Source: Halichondria panicea (taxonomy: Eukaryota; Porifera; Demospongiae; Suberitida; Halichondriidae). Taken from it: a stretch of 64,000 bases of DNA. The translations under genes were made by a program, and so were the position numbers. Under the pieces are notes generated by a model. That model worked only from the letters and a program-made list of their open reading frames with translations. It was not told the origin of the DNA and made no database searches. This document shows, piece after piece, positions 23,122 through 37,158 of this stretch. Position 1 is the first letter of the stretch. The number at the start of each line of letters is the position of its first letter. The stretch covers positions 3,635,963 through 3,699,962 of the forward strand of contig NC_087382.1 of the NCBI RefSeq assembly GCF_963675165.1, in the 5' to 3' direction.

Positions 23122-25230
23122 ATGACGAGGCAAAGAAGGTAGCCTCACAGGCACAAGCAGACGCTCGCTGGATCATAAGAAACACAAAGCCTTATCCACA
23201 CTGCAGGTACGTTGGAATAGAGTATAGAATCAATAGAACAATAATATTTAGAGTTACTGTACATAATTATACGTTTCATTGTTGTCTGATTTCAATATTT
23301 CCTTATAGAGCTCCAATTCAGAAGAATGACGGATGCAATCACATGACTTGTAAACAGGTACGGGCTTAACATAATTATTAGACTGGAAACGGCTGCACCT
23401 AGTTCATCTTTTGTTGCCTCTAGTGTCGCCATGATTTCTGCTGGGTGTGTCTTGATCCCTAGAGTCTACATAACCACAGAACTGGGGGATACTTTACGTA
23501 AGTCGTACATAGCCAATTTACATTCAAAAACGCTCTTACAACTGATTGTCATCTATAGCTAGCTATGTGTACTAGCTTTGCTGTTCTCATAACTTTTTCA
23601 GTTCATATTTCACACAAATGTCACAAATGATATGGGCAACAGATATCAATCTTGTCTATTGACCTAGCTCCCTCCTTTTCCTTCGTAGTGTGAATCGGTA
23701 CCGTTGCAGTTTTAATTTATTCAACAAATACTTTTTTAGAGGCCATTCCATGAAATTCAGTTGTCTATTGACCTCCCTCCCCTTTGTAGCTGTAACCGGT
23801 TCACTGCTCAGGAGAAGGCCAACACGACTGTGGAGAGGTCCAGAGGAGACATGGAGGCTGCCTATGTTAAGAAAGCTACAGAGGACCTTCAGTCGCACAC
23901 TAAGAGATTCCAGCATTATTATGACAGATACAACAATCATCTACACAGTCTGGATGTAAGTGGTGGAGCGTGAAAAATCTCTCGACAATTCTAGCAAGTT
24001 TAGTTTTGATTTTGCTAGCTATAGTTTTAAGTGCCCATAACTTGACTTTGGAAGGTCCAATTTCATGTAGGATGCGTTCTGTAGCTCTAAGGGAGGTCTA
24101 TTTATCAAAATGGGGTGTGTTTAAATCATGTAGGCCAATTTTTTTCTCTTGTCAGATTGAAATGAAGTTGCTTCAAGAGTCGACTGGTAAGATGAGAGAA
24201 CTGGAAAGACTCGGACTGGCTCTCGACAAGAAAGGTACGATGTTTGTGTGCATGTATTATAATAGCTGCTTAGTAATATGACCTTAATTTAGAAGTTTGT
24301 ACTGTACATATAACACTACATATTTTTCTTTATAGTGGCTCGGGTCAAAGGTCAATCTGATGCCACCATTGGGGTGAACTCTCCTCTCACTCCACAAAAG
24401 AAAATCAGTGTTTTCACAACTAGAGAAGCGAAAAACTTTCTCGATGATATTTTCCGAATTCTGCTGAGAGCGAGGAGAATCCTGTCAGCCTCGTATTGCA
24501 TTGGATACTTCATCCCTGATACAGATGAGGAGGCCCTGGGGGCACATGAAGTATTGCAGGTGAGGGCAGGTGGCTCATCGTGACAGCAGATTATGGTGTA
24601 TGGAGAAATAGTGAAGTATTTCTTTAAACGATCACAACTTAAATGTTTATCTACTTGCGAAATATTCCATTTTGGTAGAATTTACTACGTGTACCATTGC
24701 ATTGTCAAGTGTAGCAGCGTTGTCTAACAGCCTACTGTAATAGCTAATTTAGTGTGTCACTTTCCAACACACACTAACACACACACGCACACCCACACAC
24801 ACACTCACACACACACACACCCCACACCCCTCAGGGAAAACTAGAGGAAGCAGTGGAGGTTGTCTCGGAGATGGTCAATAGACAATACCTCCAAACACAC
24901 CACGCTCTAAAATGAACGAAGCCGCTGGAAACATCGACTACCTTTGTAGCGAATATCTCACCGAAATGTTCGTGGTTGCGACAATCGCCGATCTGGCAGT
25001 AAAAGAAGCAGAAAAGCCTCCACCTCCGCGTGCCACCCTGCCCACTCCACGGGAGGACAGCCCGCCCCCTCGTATGGGGGTGATTCCCCTCGGCTTTGGA
25101 CCAGACGTTCCCGACCAACCGGAGAGAGAGGCGCTTCTGTTTGATTGGTCTATTGAATCCCGATGGAACATTGCATATTTTACGAGTACCAGAAGAGGAG
25201 TTTCAATTTCTTAGGGCCCCAGCAGACTAA
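23122..25230 (+). pseudogene. ANKIB1: ANKIB1-type RBR E3 ligase 3' fragment (copy 2)
   Basis: Exons 23122-23206, 23309-23357, 23424-23497, 23790-23955, 24156-24234, 24336-24559 and 24835-25230, as in copy 1. This copy keeps CNHMTCKQ, the Cys after TGGYFT and the intact SASYCIGYFIPDTDEE reading that copy 1 lost. It has its own lesions: TGG to TAG after CWVCLDP (near 23460), two extra bases after QYLQT (near 24897), and two bases lost in the Pro-rich tail (near 25125). Different damage in the two copies shows decay after duplication with no purifying selection on either. Confidence 0.8.
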
Positions 25231-25883
25231 TTAGCGTTATGTGAATGTACTTGTGAACTACATGTATATAATAATTATGAGTATTCTGTTCAACAATTTA
25301 GCTGTGTGTGTATGTATAAACATGTTATTTTTCATGTTGTTTGCACAGTCATCATTTGTCATTAAAAAGGCACCTCTCCCCGAAGCAGCCATTGTGATCA
25401 AACTCTGCAGAACCACCCCCTTTCTATGTTTCGTAACACGCCGACCGTTTCATATTTTAAAGACAGAATAATCACTATTATTTATGATAATAATTATGCT
25501 AGACTAGCCAATTAGCGTTAATTGCAATGGTGTCTCATACCCCCCCCCCCCCCCCCACTCAAATATATACCCGAATCATTTGAACACTAAAAGCTAGCTG
25601 CAAACAAAGCACTGCATGTCAGTCGTCACTAGCCTGTTTTACCATAATATTATAGTTAGAGAACAGGCATTTTTTTATATGTCTGATAATACCCCCTGCA
25701 TGCATGTACATGTACCCTATGATTTATTCATGAACATGCATGCAGTCACATGTGTAATGGAATTCCCCTTACACACAATAGAGGGTGTGTCTGGAATGTC
25801 TGTGGTGAGGGTATTCATATCATTCCAAGCTTCCATTCTCAATATTAAACTGCAGCCTACACACATCTCTGGTTCCTATAATA
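25231..25883. other. Spacer before copy 2 ROC-COR gene
   Basis: Equivalent to 4698-5381. It has a longer C-run (25540-25556). A block at about 25828-25883, just before the start codon, differs from copy 1. No clear promoter motif. Confidence 0.4.
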
Positions 25884-28800
25884 ATGGGACAGGAACAGTC
25901 CAAAAGTATGGGACAGGAACAGTCTGCTGAGTAAGTGATCGTCTTACAGCCTAACATTTTTATTGCTTTTAAACAGGAAACAGGCCAAGGAGTTATTGAA
26001 TGCTGCTGAGAATGGCAATGTAAGCAAAGTGAAGTCCCTGCTGGCACGTGGGGCCAACCCTAACTACCCCAAGTACTATCTATTACACATTGCTTGTCGT
26101 AATGGTAACCTGGAGATAGTGAAGGCACTTGTTGAGGCTGGAGCAGACACTGGGAGATGGGATGGTTTGGGCAGGTCTCCAGTTCATTATGCAGCCTTGT
26201 GGGGTCATAAGGAGGTGTTGGTTTACTTGATCAGGGATTGCAAGTGCAGCGCTGGTGAGTAGTTTTCCATTCACTAGCAGTTGCTACATAACTCCCCCGG
26301 CCAACCCTATATATAGCAATTTTTCACATTGCAAATATTTTTGTGGGACTTTAATATCAGTTTAATTTGTAACGAATACGGAATACATGCATGGCTTGGG
26401 CTTCTTAATTTTGAATGAGTTGGTTATGTACACGAACTATGCGTTCGAGGCCTTGAGGGCCTGGCTTAGGGATGGACATTTAGTTCCTTACAAATGCACC
26501 AGTCCTGTAATATTTAAATATTAGTGATACCAACATTCACTTGTGTATAGATACCAGGGGCAATGACAATGATACTCTACTCCACGATGCATGCTTCCGT
26601 GGTCACCTAGATGTGGTGCAGTACTTGGTGGAGGAGGCCCACTGTGACATCAGTGAGTGTATCATAATTTTGTCTGTCCCTGTGTACATATTGTTATTAT
26701 GAACACTTTCAGATGTACGGAACAACTACAACCAGACTGTACTTCATGCAGCCTGCTACAGTAACATCCTATTTATAATTGGTGAGTCGAAGTAATTAGA
26801 GATTATAGTAACTACATAGCCCTAAAAGTACTTGTTTGTAACAAACCAGAAATAAGAGTATATGCATGTAATAGATATAGCATGGGAGACCGAGTGTTTT
26901 ATGGAATATACATGTACAAGCACAAGGGTGAAGCTCCGAGGGCGAGTTGCTTGTATATTTCAATAAAACACGAGGATTCTCCTGCTATAATATTATGCAG
27001 GACGACCCCTTACCAAAACGTGTAATAAGAACACGGAAGGAACTGTATGACTTTTATTACATCCTTGTAACCTATATAAAATTATAAGATCCTTACAATA
27101 CAGTGCATGTATTATTATAACCAACTGCATTCCCGTTCAATATTGTAACTTTAGGTACGACATATTCCGGTTACCTTGAAATGGTGCAGTACTTGGTTGA
27201 GAAGGCTAACTGTGACATCAGTGAGTTTATTTAAATGTAATGTGTATACAATCTCTTGACCATTAACACATGTATGCAGATGCAACCGATGATGAAGGCA
27301 GAACACCCCTTGACATAATTAAAGGGAGGAGTGGTTGCGAGGACATTGTTGACTACCTCAAGACTCGACAAGAATCATCTAGACAACCAGGCAAGTTATG
27401 AAAAAACATTTCACCAGCATCCTAAATAATTGACATAGCTATACATTATAAAGAGATTAGTGATGTGCATAATGTTATGTTTACACGACTCAACAACTGT
27501 TACTCATGGCAACCAGGCACGACGTTATGAACATATTTAACCGAAATTGTTATCACGAGGAATTCCTAGTAAATTGTTATCTGAGTACATTTTCCTCAAT
27601 GAAGTAAAAAATGTCATGCCAGCAAAGGCTTCGCCATGCATACAGTAATTATAACTATACTTTACCATAGCTATATATAATTTTATAGTCAGTCACATTT
27701 ACTTCCTTGTACATTCATGCAGGAATAGATGGTGTTGGGAGTCAAATAGCTGTTCCACTCACACAAGACGAGGCTGATGCTCTGCAGAAGCTTCTCGAGG
27801 GAGCACAAGTCAACATTGGTCATCCCATTGTTGCTGGCACCACCACTCTGGAGGAAGTTCAGCAGCTGCTTACTCAGAGAGGACTGGAGATTATGGCCGA
27901 CGACCTCAGGACAAGACTCAGACTAAGTAAGCTTAAAATTACTATTTTTAGTGCTTATCACATGATCTCCAGTCCATCAGTTTAGCTTAAAGTAGTCACA
28001 CGACCGTGATTTGTAATCTCCACACTTAACTGATTACTTGCCGAATGGTTCTCGCTAAAATTTCAATGTTTGTTATTTTTCATATGATCAAAGTAACTTA
28101 ATCTCTACTAATTTCTCCATAATTATAGTTATGACTGAGCAACAAAGAAACCTCGAGATACTCAACAATCTAATGACAGATGAAGACACTATCGATGTTT
28201 GCTACCCAAGGCTATTTCTTGTTGGGCCGCCATCTGTTGGCAAGACGACCACACTCAATCGACTGCTGGGGGAGTTTGAGAACATTGACTCTGCTGGAGA
28301 CAAAGCCAAGCTTAGAAGCACACTGCTTGCTAACTGCAAACAAATACTTGCCTTCGTTAATGAAAACACAGCAAAATGGTTGTCATCTAAAGATGTTGAC
28401 GAAGAAACAAAGCTGTTGTTTGGCTACTTGCGTGAATCTAAGTCTGAAACCACTCCTAACAAAAAGAGAAGCATCGCAACCTCAACCGATTCTCCTGTAT
28501 TAATACCCAAGCAAAAAACTCGATCTAGACATCCCACAAAAGGGTTTCCGAAAAAAAGCAGATCACCACTACACCAAGCCACAGCTACTCAGCGTACAAC
28601 AATAAGTCAACCAAGAAGCAAACTACTACCAATAAAATCAAAATTACAACAGCTAATAAAGAATGCTGACTATTCCAAAATGGCCGATTTCCTTGGCGAT
28701 ATTTTACTGAACATTCACGACATCGGAGGTCAGCCAGGCTTTTTGGAAATGCTACCAGCCCTGAGCACTGGTCCGGCCATGTATCTAGTGTTCTTAGATC

Positions 28801-31536
28801 TCAGTAAGGAACTTGACAAGCTGTACAAAATACCTTTCAGTCGAGATGGTATGGAAATTATTCCCTTCAATTCTGTTCACACTACAGAAGCCACAATCTC
28901 TCAAATCCTCACCTCTATTGCCAGTGTCCATTGCATCTCAAGAGATCCCACTCCTCTTATTGATGTTGGCAGAGCTAGTGATGCTCTTAAAGAAAGAATT
29001 AAAACATTTAAACAAGTTAAACCGGTAGCAGCCTTGATAGGCACACACAAAGACAAGCTGACCGACCCCGAGAGACAAATCAGCGAGAAAAATGAGGCAC
29101 TTACAAAAGTTATCAATAAATTCCCCGAAATTATTATTTCTCCAAGATCAAAACAGCAGAATATTGAGCACAGCGAACCTATAGACGGAGCCCATACACA
29201 ATCAGGTTCAAAATCTTGTTTCTTCTCAGTAGATAACCTCAATGGAACTGAAGTGTCTGACATCGGCCCCGTTCGTAATTTCTTAAGTCGAATAATTTTG
29301 TCTCGCTTCAAAAATGCTTCTCTTCCGATTCGACCGAAATGGCTCATTTTTGGGTTGCTTCTTCGAAAACAATTTCAAATAGCTACAATTGAAGATTGCT
29401 TTGAATTAGGAGAAATGCTAGAAATGCAGAAAGAAGAAGTAAAAGTGTGTCTCTGGTATCTTCACAATTGTGTTGGTACGATCCTCCATTACACCAACGT
29501 ACCTGGTGATGACGGTTGGCTCAAGGGTCACGTGATCTGCACTCTTCAAGCTATCTTTGATAGTATCAGCCAGTTTATTCTTCTTTCTATGCGAACGCTT
29601 CACTCAGGAGGTCCAGTTACCGACTACGAGCAAGCCGAGTTGGTTAAGAAGGGACAGTTCTCGATCAAATCCATTGAGATGTGTTGCAGAAACGTGGAAA
29701 TGTCTGAACTTATTCCCGCAAAGCATCTCATTAAGTTATTGGAGCACGTCAAACTTCTGTCCCCGATATCTCATAAGGATAAATCATCAGTGGAAGTTGT
29801 TCGCACTACCTACTTAATGCCGGCTGTTTTGGAATGTGCTTCACAAGAGGAGCTGGCGAACCCACCTCCATCAGACACCAATAACCCAGAACCACTCCAC
29901 ATCACGTTCAGCTTTGGTTACGTACCAACAGGAGTCTTCTGTGGGCTCATCACTCGACTAGTTTCCCAAGGCCGCCATGGAATACTCGGATTGACGTGGG
30001 AGTTGGTGGAAGATGGTGTCAAGAGAAACTGCGTCTCTTTTCTGATTGCGAAATCAAATAAGATAACGTTAATATCGCATGAAAGAAGTTACGAAATACG
30101 AGTTACTCGAAATCACGCCCGTCTCTCCCTGCACGACCTTTGCACCTATGTTCTCTCGGTAGTTCTCTACACTCTCACGAGCATGTACGAGCAGCTAGTC
30201 CCACAAGTGGCGTTCCAGTGCCCATGTCCTGGTCACAGCTCAAGCAGAGATCACAATTCCTTGTGTATTCTGACAGAAGATGTATGGATTCAGTTTCTGT
30301 GTGGCAGTAATCCCGTTACCTTGAGGAAGGAGCAGACAGTTTGGCTTGGAAAGGTGTGTGTACAGTTAGCGTACGTAGAATTATGTTCATGTGTTCTTGC
30401 ATAATGTTTCCATTCATTCTACAGACCAAGAAGGTTGGTGAGGAAACTAAACTAGAGGTGCTAAAGTTTTCTAAGGATAGTTTCTCCTTTCACTGGATTA
30501 AAGAGGGTCAGATCAAGACAACTGATGATCGGCCCAACACTCTGAGTTTCCCGAGTGTGAGAGAGGAGGACTTTGGTCACTACCAGTGTGAGGTGAAGGA
30601 TACAGCTGCTGGGAAAGTGCTCCTCACTGTCTACAGAGCTCTCTACAAAGAGAAGACAAGTCAGTTAACTGAGTATGATTAAGGATGTACTTACTTTTAA
30701 CATCACATTTACTTTAGATGAAATCTCTACTAAAAGGAATGAAGAGCCAAAAAGCTATGACACTACCAGTACATCTATTGTAAAGATGCCATCATCAGGT
30801 TTGATTGTTTCTACGAACTGTTCGACAAACACTGTTGTTCACTGATCACTCCTATATAGATGAGGGGTCCCTGTCATCAGAAAGGCTCCAATACTCAGCA
30901 GATCCAGTCCAGAGAGTTGGAACTACATCAGCTGGTGAAGACAATCAAGTCTGTACTAGAATATTAGGTATATTTCCTGAAGTAGCTATGTATGTATGCA
31001 TGGTTTTAATGTCTGTCCCTCTACAGGACCACACTCTAATCAAGTCGCTCTACAAGAACTAATGAGGCGATACAATCTGACTGACGAGCAGCTCAACCGT
31101 GAAATAGTGGACTCCGATACTCCCGTAATGGCCTTACATTTTGATGATGTGGAAATGTATTCAATTGCAATGGGGCTAGCTATTGCTGAACAAGCCGATG
31201 TGAAAGAATCACGTGGAAATCAAGCAGCCATGTTGAAGTGCCTGCAAGTCTGGAAAGAACGTGATCCTTTTCAAGCAACTTACAGAGCTCTACTGGATAT
31301 CGTACTGAGATTGGGGAAAGGAGAAACAGCTGATAAAATCTGTCAGCAATTGTCCCAACGTAAGTACATGTGTATCAGTGACCCTCCCCCTTTTCCTCTC
31401 CCCTCTAGAAAGCAACGAGTATAGCTATCCAAACAGTTTGACTGCAATCACACCTTCTATATAATTAATTTTTACAAAACACCTGCATACATAATTATTT
31501 CCACTTTTCCTGATTGCAGATCGTACACTGGACTGA
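25884..31536 (+). CDS. ANK-ROC-COR-Ig-death protein, copy 2
   Basis: Exons: 25884-25930, 25977-26254, 26551-26652, 26713-26781, 27155-27220, 27280-27390, 27723-27926, 28129-30353, 30425-30659, 30718-30798, 30860-30967, 31027-31359, 31520-31536; 1291 residues in one frame. A 24-bp in-frame duplication gives two MGQEQS starts (25884 and 25908); the second gives 1283 residues. The ROC-COR exon is almost identical to copy 1: I see one residue change (Glu to Lys in the basic insert). The ankyrin exons and the first two thirds of the death-like exon differ strongly, including in-frame length changes in exons 4, 5, 6 and 12. All splice sites, including the GC donor after 27390, are kept. An intact frame in both copies argues that both are functional. 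Confidence 0.9.
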
Positions 31537-32132
31537 TGAAGTGATTACACATGCAGTGTGTCGGGTTATACAAAATACTCATTAGAATAGATGTGCGTGC
31601 TAGCTAGCTGTAAAATAGCTATCCATTTTTAATTTAGTACTGCATGGACAATCGATTCCCATTAGAGACGTCATGATATGTTTCATTATTTCAGAAACCC
31701 ATTGAGAGTTTCATGTACATAGTTTTAAGTTGATTATGACTGTCTATATTATCATTCATGACTGTTTAATTTTAACGATTTGCTTGCAAATGTTAGTTTA
31801 CTCCTCTATAAGCATATCATAATTAATTATGGTCAGCTCAGCAGATTTATAATTTATAAATTTGTTCCTCCGCCACCATTACCAATTAATTAGCAACACT
31901 TCACTGCAACATAAATTTGCCAGGAAAAAGAATACTAGTACATGTACTGCAATTATTTATAGTCTCAAGTATTCAATAAACCTCAAGTCATGCCACCAAA
32001 TTTAAAAAGGTGCCAACAATAGCAGCTATAATGCTATATAAGGTATCTCTGTTTCTGAGCAAAATTGGCGAAAATAATTATCATCAGTGCTAACTAACTC
32101 TACAGCCTACAAAGTCCAGTCTCTACAGACGG

Positions 32133-35100
32133 TTACCATGCCAACACGCTGTGTGCTAGCATGCCTAAAACATGTTTCAGTGTGAAATTGTTCTTTTCCA
32201 CTCTCAACGGAATGTTGTAGTCCCACAGTTCCGATGCTGTAACCATGGGAATGGTTTCTATGACAACCACAGGGGATTGATATTCTTTCCAATTCTGCGA
32301 TGGTTGCCCAGAAATATCGATATTTGGGTCGTTATGACGAAAGTGCTCCTTAGGTCCAATGTAGTTAGATTCTATTTCACGATCAGGTTGCTCTACACGA
32401 GGATATTGAGGGATAGTGGGGTTAAAATATCTGTGGTCGGAGGTCAAATTCCAATTATCTTGTCTATTAATTTTAGCGTTAACTCTTGTAGCATTCGAAA
32501 TGACGTCTTTGGTAGCTGCATCGATACGAGGGTTAAACTGATTATTCCGAGCCTGCTGCTCGTCAGGATGAATTAATAAAGAGACTAGAGGGTTAAATTG
32601 TTCCAGAGACGAAATAGCGTTTGAGTGGTTGTCAGGGGTCAAAAGTTCAGGCAATGTAAGAACAGCTGTTAGATTGAATAACAAAAACAGTCCAGGGTCC
32701 AAATATCCGTTGCTAAGCACGTTGCTAGGCACGTTGCTTGGTTCGTTTGATGTGATATTCAAGATCTCTGATTTGCGAGAAATTTCTTCAGTTTGAATTT
32801 TTGGATATTCATCAAAAATGGGGTGTCCAAAATCGTTCTTAGTTATAGATTTTAGTGAGGAATTTTCAGGAAGATTTTTCTTTGGATCGGAACTCGAAAA
32901 AGTTTTCAGTAATGGCTTCAAATTTGACAGATCAGGTGGTAGCTTTGAGTGGTTGTTAAACGAAACAGGTGGGGTCGCTTGGGGGTCAAAAATGGCCACG
33001 TTCGTAGAGAGTTCGTTGGAGAGGTCGTTTCCGAGAGACATCAGGGGACAAAGGTCGTTGCCAGGTGGTGTGGGGGTGGAGGCAAAGAGGGTAGCAACAC
33101 ACATCAGATAGAGCAGAGCACTTCCACAGGCAACCTGGAGTGTGGGAGTTATTGTGATGATCTTTACCACACAAACAAAAATGCTAACAGCTAAGTCAAA
33201 ATTATTTTGTAGGTATGATGATCTTTACTCGAATAAATCAAGTATGATGGTCGAATAAATCAAAGTATGGACGGGTATTTTTGAGGGTATAAACTTTCGC
33301 AGATTTAATATAATTTTCACCGGAATAGCAGCCTTGTCGCAGCATGCAATATTTGCGGGTGCATGCTTAATCAGTGAAAACCACGAACATAAAATTAATT
33401 ATACCCTCGAAATATCCCGTTATACGGTAATTACGGCCAAAATATGGTTATGTAACATTGCGATGGAAACACATTATTTTTTATGCTATGTACGTAGCTT
33501 CGTTTACTATACCTTAGCAGTGGTCTTGGAGGTGGTGGCCATGTTATCTGACGCCCCCCACACAGCGCAAAGGTCAGTGTACGAGAACCACCCCCTCTGA
33601 CACGCCTCGTTAAGTGCAACTCTGTGAGTGGGCGGGACAAATAGCAATGGTAGCAATAAATTTAATACAGAATAATTGTTACCTACTTCACTTTCTCACA
33701 CACCACCCACACACTCCACACACACCACCCACACCCACACACACGTACCTCCCTTCCACACTTCTGACAAACTGGTAATACTCATCCATAGATACGAACA
33801 GCCTCCAATCCTGCACGATAAAACAACAGCAGATCACATGACACAAGCTCGCATACCCATTGGTCCATCAAACTACAAGCGCAACTTATGACAAGCCATA
33901 TACATGTAGATCATTCTCTTTCTATGCTTTTAGAAAATCAAAACATAAATTTTTTGAATTTAATACTAAAGTTATGGCTGTTCAACTACCCCCTGCCCCT
34001 CCCCCTCTTCCAGCTGCCATAACTCGAATTCCGTGGATCCAATTTCAACGATTTTATGGAAAGAGACCTTTCAAATGGTGTCCTCAAAATTCATATTTGA
34101 GAGATAAAAATATTCGCCAATTTGGCCGTACCATGGTCCAAGGCCAAAAAATGACAAATTATGGCTCCGATGAAATTTTGGATTTAGAAAGGTCTCTTTC
34201 TTAGCTTTCAGAAAATCATAACACATTTGAAATTGGATCAACGGTACTCAAGTTATGGCAGCTGGAAGATTACACCCCCCCCCTCCGCTTACCATCTCTT
34301 TTTCTCTGTACACTCTAATGTGAAATTCATTTGATGTACTTATTGAATTAGTATTTGTAAAGATGATCATGTCATAATAACGAATGTTTCACATTTCTCT
34401 CCCAGATGCACGCATGCTATCGCTAAGTAACAGCGCTAGTTATAGTGACAAAAGATTAAGAATTAGAGACCACACAAAGAAAAGAATTCAATGAAAGAAT
34501 ATAGCAAAATGTTAATAATTGGGTAGTTTATTTTACACATCTGCCGTACACGTACGTGTTGCCAGGCAACAATCCCACTGTGGAAATCATTATAATAATT
34601 TGTAACATGTTTTCAAACAAACGTCAACATAACGAAAGGATTTCACACATTAAAAATGTGATTTGAATATTTGAATTGAGAGGAATATGAAGTTATGCGC
34701 AAGGCTTAAGGCAAAAACACGGAAATAACAAGTCATAAATAGTAATAATGATCAAAGAAAACGTGACTAGAAGCTCTTATAGTTGCATTTTATTGATCCT
34801 TGAGCAACCGTATATGTAGCAGTCTACACACACACACACAACGCACTGATTTTCTACATAAAAGCTTAAAAAAGCAAGCAAAAGCCAAGAAGCTTGAACT
34901 TGCAAGGACACACACACACACACACACACACACTACCGTATGCGCACACAGAAGCATAACAACACAAGCTCCAGTATAAACGTATCGCATGTCCTGTACA
35001 TGTATTTAGCTTCAGATAGAGAATGAACCATGACTGAATAAAGAATTTTTCTTAATGGGTAAGAATGCCACAATAAAATAAATACAGGAGTGTTGTGAAA

Positions 35101-37104
35101 GCATGCATTACCGTGGCGACACTACAAGTGAATGGGCCACCCTCAATATGTACGTACTGATGATACAAACACGGAGATCACAAGACTTGCGTACAAGCAA
35201 CAATAGGTAGTTGATAGAAGTTTTTGGTCATGCAATAAACAAACAATGGATCTATTATGGCAACAAGTTTAAATGGCGGACATGCCTCTCCTAACTTAGA
35301 TGTAGTTTACCTGAACTAAGATCCGGTTATGGCGAACTTCTTTTATATATTGTACTAGTTGGGAAGTTCTGAAGTAAGAAATAAATTTTGCAGTGCTCTG
35401 AGGGAAGTCTATCAAATGAGGTCAGAAAGGAGGACAAATTAGGCGCTTAGTTTAATACGGTGGCCCAACATTAATTTGCCGAAATAGTAAGTCTATAATA
35501 GTCCTAGTATGGCTTCATGCATGCACTGTGTACACATGCACATGTCTGCTATTACACTGAGACAACACATGTCGTATATCGGGTTTCGAACACGAGGTTA
35601 ATTGATTGCGAATGACACTGTACAAGCATTTCCAACTATTGTGAATTGCATGTAAAGCATGGGAAATTGCATGCACTTTGCTCACTCTTTGCGAGTCTTT
35701 CGCTTGTGATTTATGCGAAAAGTCGCAATTTGAGAACCACGCAATGGAAACACGATATACAATACTACACTGAAACAACCAACACACACACCTTCTAAAT
35801 GACAAAACAACGACAGGTTAGTGTTACAGTATAGTCTGCCCCCCACTCCACCCAACTGTGTATTGCCTGGGGCTATCTGAGCATGCACCAACTATACACA
35901 TGATTGCACAACACAACACAGCCGATACTGACAACAAAACCAGATACATTTCATCACATTTGGGACTACTTAAAATAATAGGCTCACACAAGACCGTGTA
36001 TAGACAATATTATTGTACCGGTACTATTCTAATTAAAGGAGGGGCTATTAAATTTCAGAGACGCACCAATATTTGAGGGCAAAGATAAGAGGCATGATAT
36101 GATATCCATGAACCCAATAGTCTGTGCAAAAAAATATATCAGAAAATGGTTTCGATCCATCGACCTCTGGGTTATGGGCCCAGCACGCTTCCACTGCGCC
36201 ACTCTGCTATATGAATGTACATATTGGAGATAGGGAGAGCTAGCTAAGTGCGATCAAACCTAGTGAACTACGAATGCGCAGAATTTGACCTTTGTTAATC
36301 AGTTGGGAAGGAGTACACTACATGTTTGAACACAAACAACAACTTCCTAGAAAATTGAAATCCAATCGCCACATTCTCCCAACAATGGTAGTAGAGACAT
36401 GCCTCTCAGTACATTGCAACGTATGTACGTGTATGGAGATCAGTGATGCCTGTCTGTTGTGGTGTCCTGTAAGCAGGAATGGCCCCAAAGTCTCTCCATG
36501 GAATGTGTTTGGACCTGTGTTAGCAGGCCACCCTCTATAATACAGCCACTGTTGGTCTACCCAAGGAGCTACCACTATGACAATACTACAGTTGGCCTAA
36601 AACTACGAGAGGCACTTAAGAGGTCATGACCAGAAATATGCAGAATGATTGAATCATCACTATAGCTACATACATGTACAATACCGAACGGACGTGGAAG
36701 TAAATATCGGGACAACCTCCACACGTAATGTTGATTCAAGAATGGACGGTATTTAGCTCCCAGCTGCACTAATAATGACGTTCAGCATGTACTACGGTCT
36801 TATAATAATTATTATTATCATGATTATTGAGAATGTGAGTGAAACATACCAGAAGATGCCCACTTGCGTAGGTAGCTAAAAGGTCACCGTAATTGACCTT
36901 ACGAATCAGATAGGCAACTCAAAAACATGTCAAAAATATTTAAAAAATGTTCGCCCCCCCCCCCCACACACGCAGAGCAAATTATGATAATTACGCACAA
37001 CGGTATGTATGCATGTATGCATGTTATATAATTATATCTATAGTTTAAATATAGATATTCTTCATGGGTAATTGTACTAATAGCGTAAATCAGTGATAGT
37101 GGAC

Positions 37105-37158
<54 letters not shown>

